Shown: one piece after another, positions 12,001 to 24,616 of the stretch | Position numbering within the stretch: position 1 is the first letter of the stretch | Layout: the number at the start of each line of letters is the position of its first letter | Assembly (NCBI GenBank): GCA_963932145.1 | Contig: OZ010616.1 | Span: 49,644,053-49,708,052, forward strand | Origin: Acanthosepion lycidas | Lineage: Eukaryota > Mollusca > Cephalopoda > Sepiida > Sepiidae | Direction: 5' to 3' | Length of the DNA: 64,000 nt | Notes under the pieces: generated by a model | Seen by the model: the letters and a program-made list of their open reading frames with translations, nothing else | Told to the model about the DNA's origin: nothing | The model's database searches: none | Translations under genes and position numbers: made by a program

Positions 12001-12875
12001 GGCAGTGCATTTATCTTGTTTGTATGTGCGCCATCCTTCTTTGGGGGCCATTCTTCTTCATTGAGGATACTTTCATCACATGCATTTGCTTTGTCCTCAT
12101 AACTTGGCTATGTAATGATACCTTTTCAGATGCTCTACAAATATTGATTCTGCATGTTTTGTACCTTAAGTAGGTCCTGTCTATTGTCATGGTCCCAGAC
12201 ACCACTAATAACTTGGTTTCATATTAAAGAATCACTACATCTGCCACAAAAGTTGGAAGTTTCTGACAAAACTTGAAGGATGCTAAAGATATTGTCAATT
12301 GATTTACCCTCATTTTGTCAAAATACAAACCAATTACTAATTTTGTTAGTGATATCCACTATTTTATTTTAATTTTGTTAGTGTATCCACTATTTTATGA
12401 ACAATGTGAACAGTGTGGGTCAGTTCAGATACCAGAGAAAAGTTTTCCAATATTTTATGGTACAAAGACAAAGCAATCAGGGGCTGTGAAACACCTGCAT
12501 AAATACCAGAATCAGTTCATTCTTCACTTGACATTGTGAAAAACATTTGGCAGCATTTATGTAAAATAGAGACAAAGGAAGAAGCACAGAAAATGAAAAT
12601 TCACAGACAAGATGAGTTAGCTGCTTGTAGAATGCAGACAAAAATTAGTAAAGTTAGAAAATTAAGGCAGATTAGGTTCACTGACAAGACTGTTTAGCTA
12701 ATTCAGACAATAATCTGCAATATTAGATGGATAAAGAATTGAAAATGACTTACAGTGGGCATGATGACCTGTAGTTTCATAAATGGATTGTAGAGGTCTA
12801 GTTCAGTAAGCATATGACAATATGGTTTGTCTTAGAAGCAACAGTAAGGCAACAATGACAAAGTGAGTTTATGGT
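9051..12875. other. no gene; possibly a decayed retroelement
   Basis: The stretch is less AT-rich than much of the window, especially 10.5-12.5 kb. No domain could be read with confidence on either strand. The flanking LTR-like segments at 7.0 and 12.88 kb suggest an old LTR retrotransposon on the minus strand, but the interior gives only stop-filled frames. The 101-codon open frame at 11868-12173 is hydrophobic by composition and matches nothing known to me. Confidence 0.3.
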
Positions 12876-12945
12876 TGTCTTTATTTGCCAGCCACCATTA
12901 CAAGAAGTGTCTAACTCAGTGAAATAGGTATAAGAAGATATTAAG
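12876..12945 (-). repeat. LTR-like segment shared with 7.0 kb
   Basis: This is the partner of the segment at 7003-7070, with minus-strand AATAAAGACA. If both are LTR ends of one element, the interior would be 7.1-12.8 kb on the minus strand. Confidence 0.35.
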
Positions 12946-12974
12946 AAAAAAAGTTGTTTGAAAAATTAATGCAT

Positions 12975-13262
12975 TTCACAGCTCTAGCATCACTCCTTCA
13001 TAGTCAGCCTATGAACATTTCAGCCCAGCCTCATACCTGGAAAGAAACAAAGCAGTTATCAATAAGAGTTGAAATTAATTCATGCATGATTTCACAGCTA
13101 TAGTGTCACTCCTTCATAGTCAGGCTATGAACATTTCAGCCCAGCCTCATACCTGGAAAGAAACAAAGAGGTTATCAATAAGAGTTGAAATTAATGCATG
13201 CATGATTTCACTGCTATAGTATCATTCCTTCATAGTCAGGCTATGAACATTTCAGCCGACTC
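12975..13262. repeat. 116-bp tandem repeat, about 2.5 copies
   Basis: Units start at 12975, 13091 and 13207, exactly 116 bases apart. Each reads TTCAC(A/T)GCT, then CACTCCTTCATAGTCAG and CATTTCAGCC. The third copy stops after about 55 bases. The copies differ at only a few bases, so the array is young compared with its surroundings. Confidence 0.92.
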
Positions 13263-14868
13263 TCATATATATATTTCTACTTAAGGTCTGAAATGAATTT
13301 GAGTCCCAATAGAATGCAAGGAGTCTCAGTGAGAGAGTAGCTGTTTATTATGACTGCAAAAAACTCCAGGTCTGATCAGTGATGATGAAATGAAACTTGA
13401 TTTTTCAAATAATAAAAGTTACAAGTCAGATCTACTATTAAGATGTTTGAGTTAAGATTATTTATTTTGTAAAAATTACAAAATTGTGGCACAAGGCCAA
13501 AGAGGAGATGGAGAGAGGCTGGTCTTCATTAGCTATCCTAGTCCTAGTTAATCAGAATCATGACCCATTCATTCATTACAATTTGTCCATTCACCACACG
13601 GACTCATCCATCACCACTCAATCCTGCATATACCATAATATCGCATATTTGCAGGGGACTACAAAACATCCTATGATGTAAAAATTTCATTTCATTGTCC
13701 ATAAAGTCAGTTCATATGAAAATTTCATGATTTATTAAATGATGGAGTGGGAGGGTGAAACCAAAAAACAAACTAAAAGGAAAAAACAAGGATAAAACTA
13801 AAACAAAACAATGTTAGTAGGACCCTCCCATCCCTCAAAATAATAAGAGTGGCCGCTGTACTCTGTCAATAGACAAAATCAAGAAGCACACTCACTGATT
13901 GAATGGGAATGGTAAAAAGGTTGATATTTAACAGCCTCTCTTCGAGGGTTATATATGACACAAGGCCAAGTTTAATGTGGGTCATCTGAGCCCATATGAT
14001 TGGCCAAAATATCCCCATAGAACCCGCATAAACAGGTTTGGGTCTGTCTACCTCCCCGGATGAAACTGCCCTTCAGCACAAACTGCCCAACGCAGAGAGT
14101 TCAACAGGAGCTGCGAACAGTCACAGCCTCGGTAGAACAGTTTAGATCACTGTACCCCAAGGGTAAAAATGTTTGAATTAAGTCAGAGGAAAGATCAGCT
14201 ATCAAGCTCAGACCATCTTGATTTTTGGAAGTGATTCTGTTGTGATATAGTCTGCTAAAAACTAATTTAGAATAGAATACCCTCTAAAATTCTAGCTTAG
14301 TCTGGCAGAAGGCCATTGACGTGAATGGACAGTGAAGTTCAAATTCATTAGTAATAGTTTACTAGACAGACTATTGTTGCAAACCGTGGTGCACAGTTAA
14401 GTTTTTTGCAAAATAATATGTTTGTCGGTGACCAAAAGTCTAACTTCCGCCGTTAGCAGACGATAGGAAACGTAAATCAAGTTTTGATTTTTTTTAATAA
14501 ACTTCTTTTTATGGTTTATTTCAGCCAGTTCAATAATCAAAAAATTAACAAACATCCCATTTGCAGGCTTATAAAAATATTTCCAGTAACTTCAATTAAA
14601 ACTTTTTAAAATAAATCCAAAAACGAACCTATAGTATTTATTGTGTATTTTTTATAAATACCGCCTTTATTCAAAGCCTCCGATCAACAAAAATCATATT
14701 AAATTATGAGCCGTTTAGAATCTAAAGAAATATTTTATTAATTATTTTAAAATAGTTTTAGTACACAAAAAAAGTATCTGAGTAGAAATTCGATCCCCTA
14801 ATAAATGAAATTACCCATTTTATAAAACCTTGACCTTAGTGATACACGTTTTAAAAGCTTATTCCAAA
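13263..14868 (+). promoter_or_regulatory. upstream region of the PGRMC gene
   Basis: The 1.6 kb before the start codon has no open frame and no clear TATA box near the start. About 13.84-14.17 kb is noticeably less AT-rich than its surroundings, and a few CpGs occur near 14.43-14.47 kb. The transcription start cannot be placed from sequence alone. The 5' UTR presumably lies in the last few hundred bases. Confidence 0.4.
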
Positions 14869-15178
14869 ATGGCGAGTGAGAAATCGAATAGTTTTAGTCA
14901 TTTCAATTTATTTATTACTAGATGCGTTGGTTGTCTTACTTCTCCAATTTGTTTGATAATTTTTGGCATATGCATTTTCGTCTTGCTGAAAATAATTAAC
15001 TGGAGACGTAACAAGAAGCAGAAACCGCCTGAAGTACATCTTCCTCGTATGAAGAAACGAGACATGACAATAGATGAATTAAAGAAATTCGATGGAACCG
15101 GGGAAGATGGAAGAATCTGTATTGCTGTTAATGGAAAAATTTTCGATGTCACTCAAGGAAAAGAATTTTATGGAGCCG
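14869..15178 (+). CDS. PGRMC: PGRMC-type membrane haem protein, coding exon 1
   Basis: This is the first coding exon of a membrane-associated progesterone receptor component (cytochrome b5-like haem/steroid-binding family). Family members sit in the ER and other membranes and support cytochrome P450 and sterol metabolism. The ATG at 14869 lies in a good start context (AAAATGG). An in-frame ATG 13 codons upstream would add residues not typical of the family, so the inner one was chosen. The exon gives residues 1-103 plus one base. A hydrophobic anchor spans about residues 19-43, followed by a basic stretch (WRRNKK). The b5-like domain starts near residue 58 with LPRMKKRDMT, then DELKKFDG, NGKIFDVT and EFYG. 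Tyr101 matches human PGRMC1 Tyr107. The donor GTAAG is at 15179. The spliced protein is 193 residues against 195 in human PGRMC1. PGRMC1 and PGRMC2 cannot be told apart here, and one ancestral gene is likely. Confidence 0.95.
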
Positions 15179-17646
15179 GTAAGAAAAGTTTTTGAATCTG
15201 TTTTTGAATCTTTTAATTGTGTGCAAAAAAAAAAAAAAAAAAAGGAGACAATACCGTAATTGTTTACGATTTTTATATTTCCTAATTTTTTTTCCCGTAA
15301 TGTGTGATAGTGATGATATACTTTTTAATTTTGAAATTGTTTGTATACATTTCATTTTTTCTTTTATTTAATAATAAAAGAAAAAAATGTTTACATTTTT
15401 AAATGTTTTGTTTTTATATTCTACAATGTTTAATTTATTCAAAAATGATCTTCTTTCAATGTTTTTTTTTCTTCGACTAAAAATATTTCACTTTTTAGTT
15501 TTTAACAAACAACAGTTGTCTATGATAAATTTTTATTTCTTTTTTAGTTAGTTTAAAAAACTAAGATTTCTTTAGTTTTACATTTAAAAATATCGAAATC
15601 AAACGATAAATTATTATTATTATAATTATGACTTAATAAGAATAAAAATCGCTTTATTTCTCTTGTTTACAAAAATATCGAAACAATAATATTTTTTCTT
15701 TTTGTTTCAAAATGTTTTGTTTGAAATTTATTTAATTTGTCATAATTTTATGAATTATTTAATTAAAGATGGTATTGTTTTGGAAAGTGAAAAAAACTAA
15801 TCAGTATTTTAAAGTGGTAATTTTTTTTTGTAACATAAATATAGAAAAAACTATTTTTTTCTAAAAGAAACTTTATTTCTAGTTGTACAATGTACATTTA
15901 ATTGCATTCAGCTTTTTTTTTAAACGTAAATTAACAAATATTTTGAAATTATTCACTAATCACTTCAATCAAAATTACTTTTAAAAAAAACAGTTTTTTA
16001 AAGCATTTCAAATTATTCTGTAAAAATCTTTTTTACTAAATAAATAAAAATAATAACATTCAACAAAACGGCGGTTTTTAAACAAAAACAGATGGATTTT
16101 TTCTGGCTTTCCTCACACATATTCCCAACTCAAGAGGTTTTTATTTTATTTTATTAAATATCGCCACCTAAAATTATTTGAATTACAAACTCTATTATAA
16201 AGTTAATTAAACGGAAACGAATTTATTTTATTTAAAAAAGAAATAATTTATGTATATGTCGACTTGGATTAATTAATTAATTATTTTTGAATTTCATTAA
16301 AAAAAAAGAAAAATCATAAGTAATAAACGGTAAACCAGATAAATTCAATAAATTACGAATAATTTTAAAAATATTTTTTTTAAATATTGAAGTACTTTTA
16401 CAGAAAAATGCGCTCAAAACAATTTCTTTTTTATTTATTTTAATTTACACTAAAAAAAAATGAGTCAATAATTTTAACAGGCAATAAAAATACAATTGAA
16501 AAATTTTGTCATAATATAACTTAACTACAGATACATTTTTAAGTTTAAGAGTCATTTTATCGAACATATGATCATAAATGTGAATGTTTTTCAAAATTTG
16601 TTTACTAAAAATTATTTTGCACACTTGATTGAATATTTTATAAATTTCAATTTGACAATTTTTCCTTTTCATAAAGTCAATTTCTAATGTGCTGCAAAAT
16701 TAAACGCACTTCTCTTCCTTTTAAATTTTTTAATCAATCATGAAAACTTTCAAAGCCACGTGGTAAAAACTAAAAAGATAATAGTTGTTTAAGTTTTAAT
16801 AATTTTTATATTTTTGCTATTTGTCAACTCCCACACCTAATGTTTATCAATGCTATAGCATATTAAAATATAATTCACAAAACAAATAAGTATATATTCT
16901 ATCCCCTTTTGGGAGAGGATTATGTGCAAAAGCATTTCATGATTAACAAAGAAGATAATATCATTTGACAAATGAAATTATTATTTAAATGATATGAAGT
17001 ATGAAACTAATTCTCAAATACTTTATAATTTAAGACTTTTGTACATGTATGGGCAGGAGGCCACCATATTTGAGTTAATAACTATAACTTTATCTTTAGT
17101 AAGTTCAAATAAGTGCTTAAAGAATTTGTTGTGAAAAAGAGGACAGAGAATATGTTTTTGGTGATCATCTCTAATCGGATCAAAGAATTATCAACACAAA
17201 AATACTTTACACATTCCAACATGCCTATAGCAAATATGATAGATTTAGTTATTACTTTGTAAGATACAAAAAACCTGACCAAGATTACATTAATATTTCC
17301 AGTGTTCATTTTGTATTTTATTAAGAAAGAAATTTACTCAGAGATACACAATTAATTATATAAATGAAGAACTACTCTTTTCTCTAATGTGTCAACAACC
17401 TGGAAGATTGTTTGTACAGTGTAAAGTAACAATTTTACCTTCAGGACTTATAAGCAAACAATTTTGTTCAATAAGGAACAAGTGTGTATGAGGCAGCAAT
17501 CTGTTTCATGCTTCAATGTAATTTTCAGGTTATGAAGACAGTTGTTTGGTGTTGAATTCAGTATCCACTTTTATATTTATATATGCTTTCTCTCTGATAT
17601 TCAGAACTAATAAATATAGCATAAAATATGTTTTTGTCATATATAT

Positions 17647-18180
17647 GGGTCATTCCATCTGAAATCAACCAACAGACAGGTGACTCACTCAGAAAAATCT
17701 GGGAAAATTCACAGGTGTTCCTTGATAAATCTTAAATATTAGATCTGTATCTTTTGATAGTTATAAAATCAGAGAACCTGGAAATTTTACTTCATTTTTT
17801 TTGCATTCTGCTAAATAAGGCTTTCAACAAACTTCTGACATTCATAGCTCCAAGGATATTGCATGTACAGGCTTGGAAGTTGGTGGCAATAGTCATTATT
17901 TACTGTAAATTATAAAAATATAATCAGCTTTTGGCATGTCTTATGTACTTTTATAAAGACCTGAAAATAGCCAAAATGCAAATTTTGAGAGCCTCTCACT
18001 TACAAAGTGTGTCAAACTAATTTTGATGCTGTATCTGACATACTTTGTAAATGAAAAGCACTGAAAGTGAACAACATCTTTTTTATATTTTGGTGATTTT
18101 CAGTTCCTTATAAAAAATAAAAGTATAGATGTTTTCTGAGGTCATTTGTGATCATTGATTGATGCAAAATGGAATGACTC
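17647..18180. mobile_element. 534-bp MITE with imperfect terminal inverted repeats
   Basis: The left end GGGTCATTCCATCTG and the reverse complement of the right end, GAGTCATTCCATTTTG, match at about 19 of 25 bases. Both ends abut ATATAT, so a TA or longer duplication cannot be told apart. There is no coding content. Confidence 0.6.
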
Positions 18181-18877
18181 ATATATATTTATTACACACA
18201 CACACATATGTTTATACTAGGACCTTCAATATTTTTGCATTCTATGGCAATTATAGCAGGAACACATATATTCAAACATATATTGTTAAATATAACAGAC
18301 AACGAATGTCTATGATGTTTGATCATGAGCTGCTCTAAACTCCATATATTTGCTTTAAATTCGGGAGACAATAAAAATAGAAATTGTACAACATTTGGAT
18401 ATTTTTTTTTATGCTGTTCCTTGATCTAAACTTTCAGGTCATATGTGCCATCGTCAGAGTGGTTATATGGACATCTGAACAAAGATATTCACCATCAATG
18501 ATATTCTGCTATGTTGACATAGAAAATTTTCTGTGCGATGATATCAGATATTAGCTGATAACACAATAATACTCACACATACATAGTAAAAAGAATCTTC
18601 AGATATTGGAGGCCATCTACATTAAAACAAAGCAACCCATACAACAAAATTACATTTCAAAAAAGTCACAACACATTACATTATATCTAGACATATGGTT
18701 CTGTTGTTAATTTTTCACTCTCTCACGTGGTATGATTTTATAGAACCACATCATGAATTTATGACCTGTATCTGCTATTCCATGACCATTATCATCACAT
18801 AGCAATCTTCTATATCAACATAACAGAATATCATCTTTGATGGTGAATATCTTTGTTTAAATGTTTATATAACCACT

Positions 18878-18903
18878 CTGAAGATGGCTCATGTGTGCCG
18901 AAA
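18878..18903 (+). ncRNA. hammerhead-like motif in PLE tail
   Basis: CTGAAGA, one extra T, a GGC/GCC stem with an 8-base loop, then GAAA. The extra base is unlike a standard hammerhead, so activity is doubtful. Confidence 0.4.
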
Positions 18904-19070
18904 GCTTAGATCAAGGACCAACAATAAAAAATACCCAAATGTTGGACAATTTTTGTCTTTATTTTCACTCAAAATTAAAGCAAACACATGGAGCTCATGA
19001 TCAAACATAATAGACATTTGCTGTCTGTTATATTTAACAATATATGTTTGAATAATGATCTACTGCCCCA

Positions 19071-19172
<102 letters not shown>

Positions 19173-21223
19173 GTCATAGAATGCAAAAATACTTACTGAA
19201 GGTCCTGGTAGTAAACATATTTACTAAAAATACTAAATAATTCTGTCCAGAAAGTATAATAGATTCTCTGTCATGTGTACCAATTAACTATTCTGTGAAA
19301 ATTTATATCTATTTTTATTTCATATTGCAAGATAATTTCATATAATGTTTTCTGATTTGGTTTCATATTAAAAAAATGAGCATATTTGAATTTTTTGTAA
19401 CATATTAATCTATTTTAGATAACAAAAAAATTAAAAAATTAATTGATGTTATTCTTATCTAATAAAATAATACTGAATCCTTGTGATGAGTTATTTTATT
19501 CAAACATATTATGCTACAAGGTAATCATAAAAAAATTTAATTGGATAAATCTTCATAAGTTCCTCAGTTTTCATTTTAGACTCTAATTGTATTACCCTCA
19601 TAGATCTTTCTTTTATATGCTAAAGTAATTTGGCTTTATACCAAGAACAACCACTGCATAGAATCAATTTTAATAAATTTTATGCTCTCCACCCCTGGAA
19701 TGCCCACTTCATAAATCTCTATTGAGCAGCAGTTGATCAGTTAATGGTTCTATTTTAATCAGAACTATACTATTTACCTAGGGATTATTTAATATCTTCT
19801 TTATCATGTCTTGTAGTGTCTGGATATTGAAGTTATAAAAAAAAAAAAACGTTGTGAAAATATATTTTGACTAAGCACTCATTAAAATATGGTAATTAGA
19901 CTTATCCAAATGTTGTTTATATCCTAATTAAAATTTAATTATGATGTTCAATAATTTATTGTATCAATTTCAAATATTTCAAGTTAAATTGTGTGTGTGT
20001 GTAAAATGTGAGATCAGTTGACAGATTTGTTTTATTTTAATGATATTTGCATCAATTGAAATATGTATTATTCAGTGATTTGTAATAAATTATTTTATCA
20101 TTTTACTATCACAAAATTTTACAACAATAAGGAATAAAACTAAATCTACAAAAGAAGGTATAACATGTCCATTTTCGCAAAAAATCAGTTGCCTACTACC
20201 TGACAATTATGTGAAAATGCATGAAACTTTTAGTTGTAGTCAGTAACTGTTCACTGGCAAGTTATTTAGAAAATATATATATAGTGTGCGTGTATGTGGT
20301 AACAAGCCTCTATTATAGATTTATGGTAGCATATCCACATAGAATCAACATTGTTCTTTCATTATACGGGGTGCGGCAGAAATACCTCCCACATAATGAT
20401 AAAACATTAGCTAGATGAAGACACCATTACCACTAATGTCTGTATGAAAGAAACTTATTCTGTTTATTACATAATAATATTAATAAACTATATAAATTAC
20501 TGAAATAAAAAATTACATTCTAACTTGATTACAAAAATTATTTATGAATCTTGTATATCCATAGGAGATTATAAACAAGGGTCTTATTGCATCAGAAAAC
20601 CTGTCTTTTAATTATGTGAAACAGAGCAGAAATCATATTGAGAACAGTATCTATTCTATTTTTATGATTTTAGAAAGTTCACACAAAATGCAACAAAAGA
20701 ATATAAATCAAAAGGTCTTGTCTGAAAATTGTCCATAAATAATTTTCATACTGATATTTACAATAAAATGTAATGCTTATACTTTAAACTTTTATTTTTG
20801 TTTTGACACTTTTTTGATATTTGTTCTCTACAATGTGATACAGATTGTTAATGCATTTATTTTTTTCATTTAGTATAACGGAAATAATAGCAATAATTGT
20901 AAATGAATATAAATACTGTTTCAGTTAAATATGTTTTTATTCATATTTTACTTTTATTAACTATTTCAGATTTATAGAAATCATTTTTTTTAACAAAATT
21001 ACATTCAATTTTGAATTATGCTTTCTGAGCTTAAAATATTCCAAAAATTACAAGAACAAAAAAGACCTTAGATCTAAGTTAATCATTGTGAATGAATAAG
21101 AAAATTAAAGATAAATTTCTGGTGTGTATTTTCCCAAATAGTCCTATGTAGACTTTGAATTTGCCCATAAATGTTCCCTGTTAGCTTAAATCACTTTATT
21201 AATTAATAAATGGCAATATATGA

Positions 21224-21337
21224 GTTGGTGTTGCTTGAGGTTAAAAAGAGAAAGAAAATGACTGACTTTTAAAAATATATGTTTTTTAAAATCACTCATT
21301 TTCTTTCTCTTTTTTTTTAGTCTCAAGCAATTCCAAC
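21224..21337. repeat. long hairpin, arms of about 52-56 bp
   Basis: The left arm 21224-21275 pairs with the right arm 21282-21337 over GTTGG..TTGCTTGAG and AGAGAAAGAAAATGA. There are a few mismatches, a small indel in an A run and a 6-base loop. No coding frame is present. It could be a small foldback element or a transcribed hairpin. Confidence 0.8.
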
Positions 21338-22224
21338 TTGGGAAAAATAATATAAGATTTAATTATTTTAAATACACACAAATGCATACACATGGAACAC
21401 ATCTTTTTGTTATCCATCTAAGAAGCCATAAAGGCAAAATGCAATATCAGATATTATTTTTGAAACACTTTAATGAACATTTTTCCAAATGTCATTAACT
21501 TATAACTCTGTTAGGATTATATACCCAAATTTATTACATTGACGTAGTATAAAATATCACTTGATCACTTATTGTATAATCACCAACAATGCCATTCCCA
21601 TTCATATACATATTTATAATCAAATTGTCTTTAATTAAGGAAATCATTTTATTTACATTTTAGGTAAAGAATACAACTTTTGTTTTCCTTGCTGACTTGT
21701 TTAACTTTCGTTAAACATAAAAAGCTGCAATAAATTTTTGTTCACTAAGCTTAATAATTTGATCATGAGAGCTTATTAGACAAAGAATAACACAAATGGT
21801 TGTCATAGGATTTAATTTATATGTTGGTTCAAACAAAATATTCTTATTATTTTCTAACCAGCCTCTATTAACTCATACTGTATTTTTGAAATCTTTTTGT
21901 CTACATTTCTACAAAATAAACATTTCTTTCTTACAAGAAACAAATCATAAACATTACATTTATTTACCTACATTTTTATTTTTAAGAACTTTTACATTTA
22001 TATATAATATATATATTCACTTCAAGCAAGGAGATAATGCCACTAAGATGCATGGCGCTACTGGCAGTATAAATAACTTTAAACTAGATCTAAAGTTATT
22101 ATCTAAATTTAACCTTGAATGGATCTAATGATATGCAATAACAAATGCAGTACTTGTATAATAATTCATTAAATTGATCCTTGTACAATTCTTGTTCAAT
22201 GACTTGTTTCTTTGGTTAAAACCT

Positions 22225-22500
22225 AATGGAGATCTTGCTTTAGGTATTTCTATCACAGCATCAGGGCCACATGTGTTTTAACTTCTGCGCTATCCTTCTT
22301 CTAGACTGATTGCTAACCATTGCTAGTCTATCCTATTATTTAACCCATAGCTGGTAGGAGAAGAGATTGATTCATACCATTTCCAAGAATATTTGCACAT
22401 TAGTTAATATAATGAACTCAACTGGGATTTGAATTTGACTCTTCCATTTCTCATTCCAAGTCTCTATTCATGACACACCCACACATCTTGCAATGATATT
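22225..22500 (-). mobile_element. SINE-like repeat, copy 1
   Basis: On the minus strand it has a tRNA B-box-like AATTCAAATCCC, followed by GAGTTCATTATATT and TGGTATGAAT. It shares these with copies at 30.9, 35.2 and 58.7 kb. A tRNA origin is inferred from the B-box only. Confidence 0.5.
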
Positions 22501-23395
22501 TAATTATATATGAGAGAATATAACAGATAAACTTCTATATATCAGAACAATGTTAGGTAAATGAACAACAAAGTCCTAAGGATAAAATATGTTATACAGA
22601 ATTTTTCCACTTTGTCATTCACTTCTGATATTCTTAATTAAATAAGATCACAATGACAATGTTTTGTATTATATTCAGTTATTGATTGTCAATCAATCAA
22701 ATGTTTATCACAGATCCATAAAATCAATACTAAAATTAATTTCCACTTTTCAGAGCATTTTTTTCAATCATTTTGTATCTTTACCAAAAAAAAAAAATTA
22801 GACCATTTAACATTGAAAACTTAAGGATCTTTTTAATTTATTTTTCAAATTGAGATTACAACTTAAATAGCATATTTCCTATAAAATAACATTGATGTAT
22901 TTTCTACGTAATTTGATATTTCTGTTTTTACAATTTCTTTGTTTTATTTAAAACTTTGTGTTAATATAATTTTACAAGAAAAAGATATTAAGTAATTATT
23001 ACATGTTCAAATCATTTTCCTTCATACTTATAAATATTCAAAATGTAATTCTTCACTGCCTTCATTCTTACTAGAGTAAAAATTGATTCACTATTGTTAT
23101 CAAACCATTTTCATTAAGCTGAACCTGTATCTAATTATTTTCCTTGCAGTGTTGGATAAAACTATCCTTAGCACAGCTTATTATATATTCAATTTCCTTT
23201 TCTCTTATACTAAATTAGTTATAAGTGATCTATACACTGATATATTTGAAGTATTTAGTATTCCTCATCCTGAATTAATATGATTCATTCAAGATGGATG
23301 TCATCGCTGCTTGCAATCCAATTCTGGTTCATGGTTTCTGTTTTGGAAAGGATTATCTTGAGTCCTACTTTTAGGAACACTTGGTAGAGAATGTT

Positions 23396-23430
23396 GATTT
23401 TTTTTTTTGATTTTTTTTGATTTTTTTTTA
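23396..23430. repeat. (GATTTTTTTT)n short tandem repeat
   Basis: About three units of GA followed by a T run of 8 or more bases. Confidence 0.85.
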
Positions 23431-23832
23431 TTCAAGATCATTCTTATCTCGGTTATAAATACCTATGTCATCACTATAACTTCCACCATATCATCATCAA
23501 AACTCACCCATCACCAGCAGCAGCAGCAGCAATACATTGGCCTTGGGAAGGAAAACAGGAACACTATTTTCTATTAGTAGATTTATTTGGGGTGTGATAT
23601 GGAATTCTTAAATGATCAGTGCTCATCTCTTCACATCTGTGCTTGTACACACAGTATAGTCTAGGAAGAGATAAGATTTATTAGGGTTCTCATCTCCTCC
23701 TTGTCCTTTTGATGAGGTTTGAAATGTTTCAGTATTAGGGTCTTCACCATATATGTACAACTTCGTGAATTTTACGGCTCCACTGAATATTTAGCTCTAA
23801 TAATAAAGCTAAATATTCAGTGAAGCCGTAAC
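23430..23832 (-). mobile_element. repeat with terminal hairpin, related to 63.28-63.83 kb
   Basis: Read on the minus strand it matches the 63-kb locus over GGTGAAGACCCTAATACTG, TCTCTTCCTAGACTATAC and GCACTGATCATTTAA. At its start lies a 25-bp hairpin (23772-23796 with 23807-23831, one mismatch). The tail resembles PLE tails. A (CAG)n run lies at about 23517-23532. Confidence 0.55.
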
Positions 23833-24563
23833 TTGGAATATGGTTTCTGGTGAATGAGAAAAAGAAGGCTTTACTGGTGCCATCATATGCTAACAGATCA
23901 AAATAGCAGGTATACAATTTTCTCTTTGATAGTTATGCAATTTCTTGAAGTTGCTTGATCTCATTATTACATCTATCAGAACAAAAGCTAAATTAGATTG
24001 TTAGAAGTTGACTTTCATAAAATAGGGAAAGTCTAGTTAATACAATATTTTTTAGTATTTTCATCATAATGTATCCAATTGAGATACCTGTGTACATATG
24101 AGGATCTTCAGGACCTTATCTTTTTGCTTCCATGCTGCACTGATGCATGATATACCCAACTGTTTTGGGATGTACTTTTGATTCCAGATTTCCTTCATGA
24201 AGCTGAGAATCTTGTTTTTGTTTAGGGAGAGAGTATCCTATTTTCAACAGTTCTGCCTCAATGTCAAGCAATGTTTTATTATTTTTTATTTATTTTTATG
24301 GCTTTCTCAACTTCCTCATCACTAGGTTTGTTGTTGTTTAAATTTGGAGACAGACTTTGCAATGTTAAGATATATATATATCTTATCCATAAAATAATTT
24401 TAATATAGAGAGAAAAGAAACTTCCAAAAGTGTTTGTAGGTAATCAATATTCTATTAAAAGATGAATGGAGAATTTTGTTAATAATTCAATGTTTGTTCA
24501 CATCATCATGAGAATGTTTCAATATTATTTGGCAAATGTTGATTAACTACAGGTATTCAGGTA

Positions 24564-24569
<6 letters not shown>

Positions 24570-24612
<43 letters not shown>
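24570..24612. repeat. (AT)n microsatellite
   Basis: A pure AT dinucleotide array of about 43 bases. Confidence 0.95.

Positions 24613-24616
<4 letters not shown>

Noticed and set aside
11868-12173. 101-codon open frame, the longest outside the gene and the Penelope and SINE-type repeats
   Set aside because: It is hydrophobic from T-rich composition, has no domain, and lies in a likely retroelement remnant.
14830-14868. Upstream in-frame ATG of the PGRMC first exon
   Set aside because: The extra 13 residues are not typical of the family, and the inner ATG has a better start context and gives the usual length.
16445-16672. Open frames on the minus strand in the first part of intron 1
   Set aside because: They are Lys/Ile/Phe/Asn-rich by base composition alone, with no recognisable features.
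20365-20395. GGGGTGCGGCAGAAATACC, which resembles a Tc1-type transposon end
   Set aside because: No partner end in inverted orientation was found nearby.
21796-22128. 110-codon open frame on the plus strand
   Set aside because: Composition is that of AT-rich noncoding DNA. There are no splice or domain signals.
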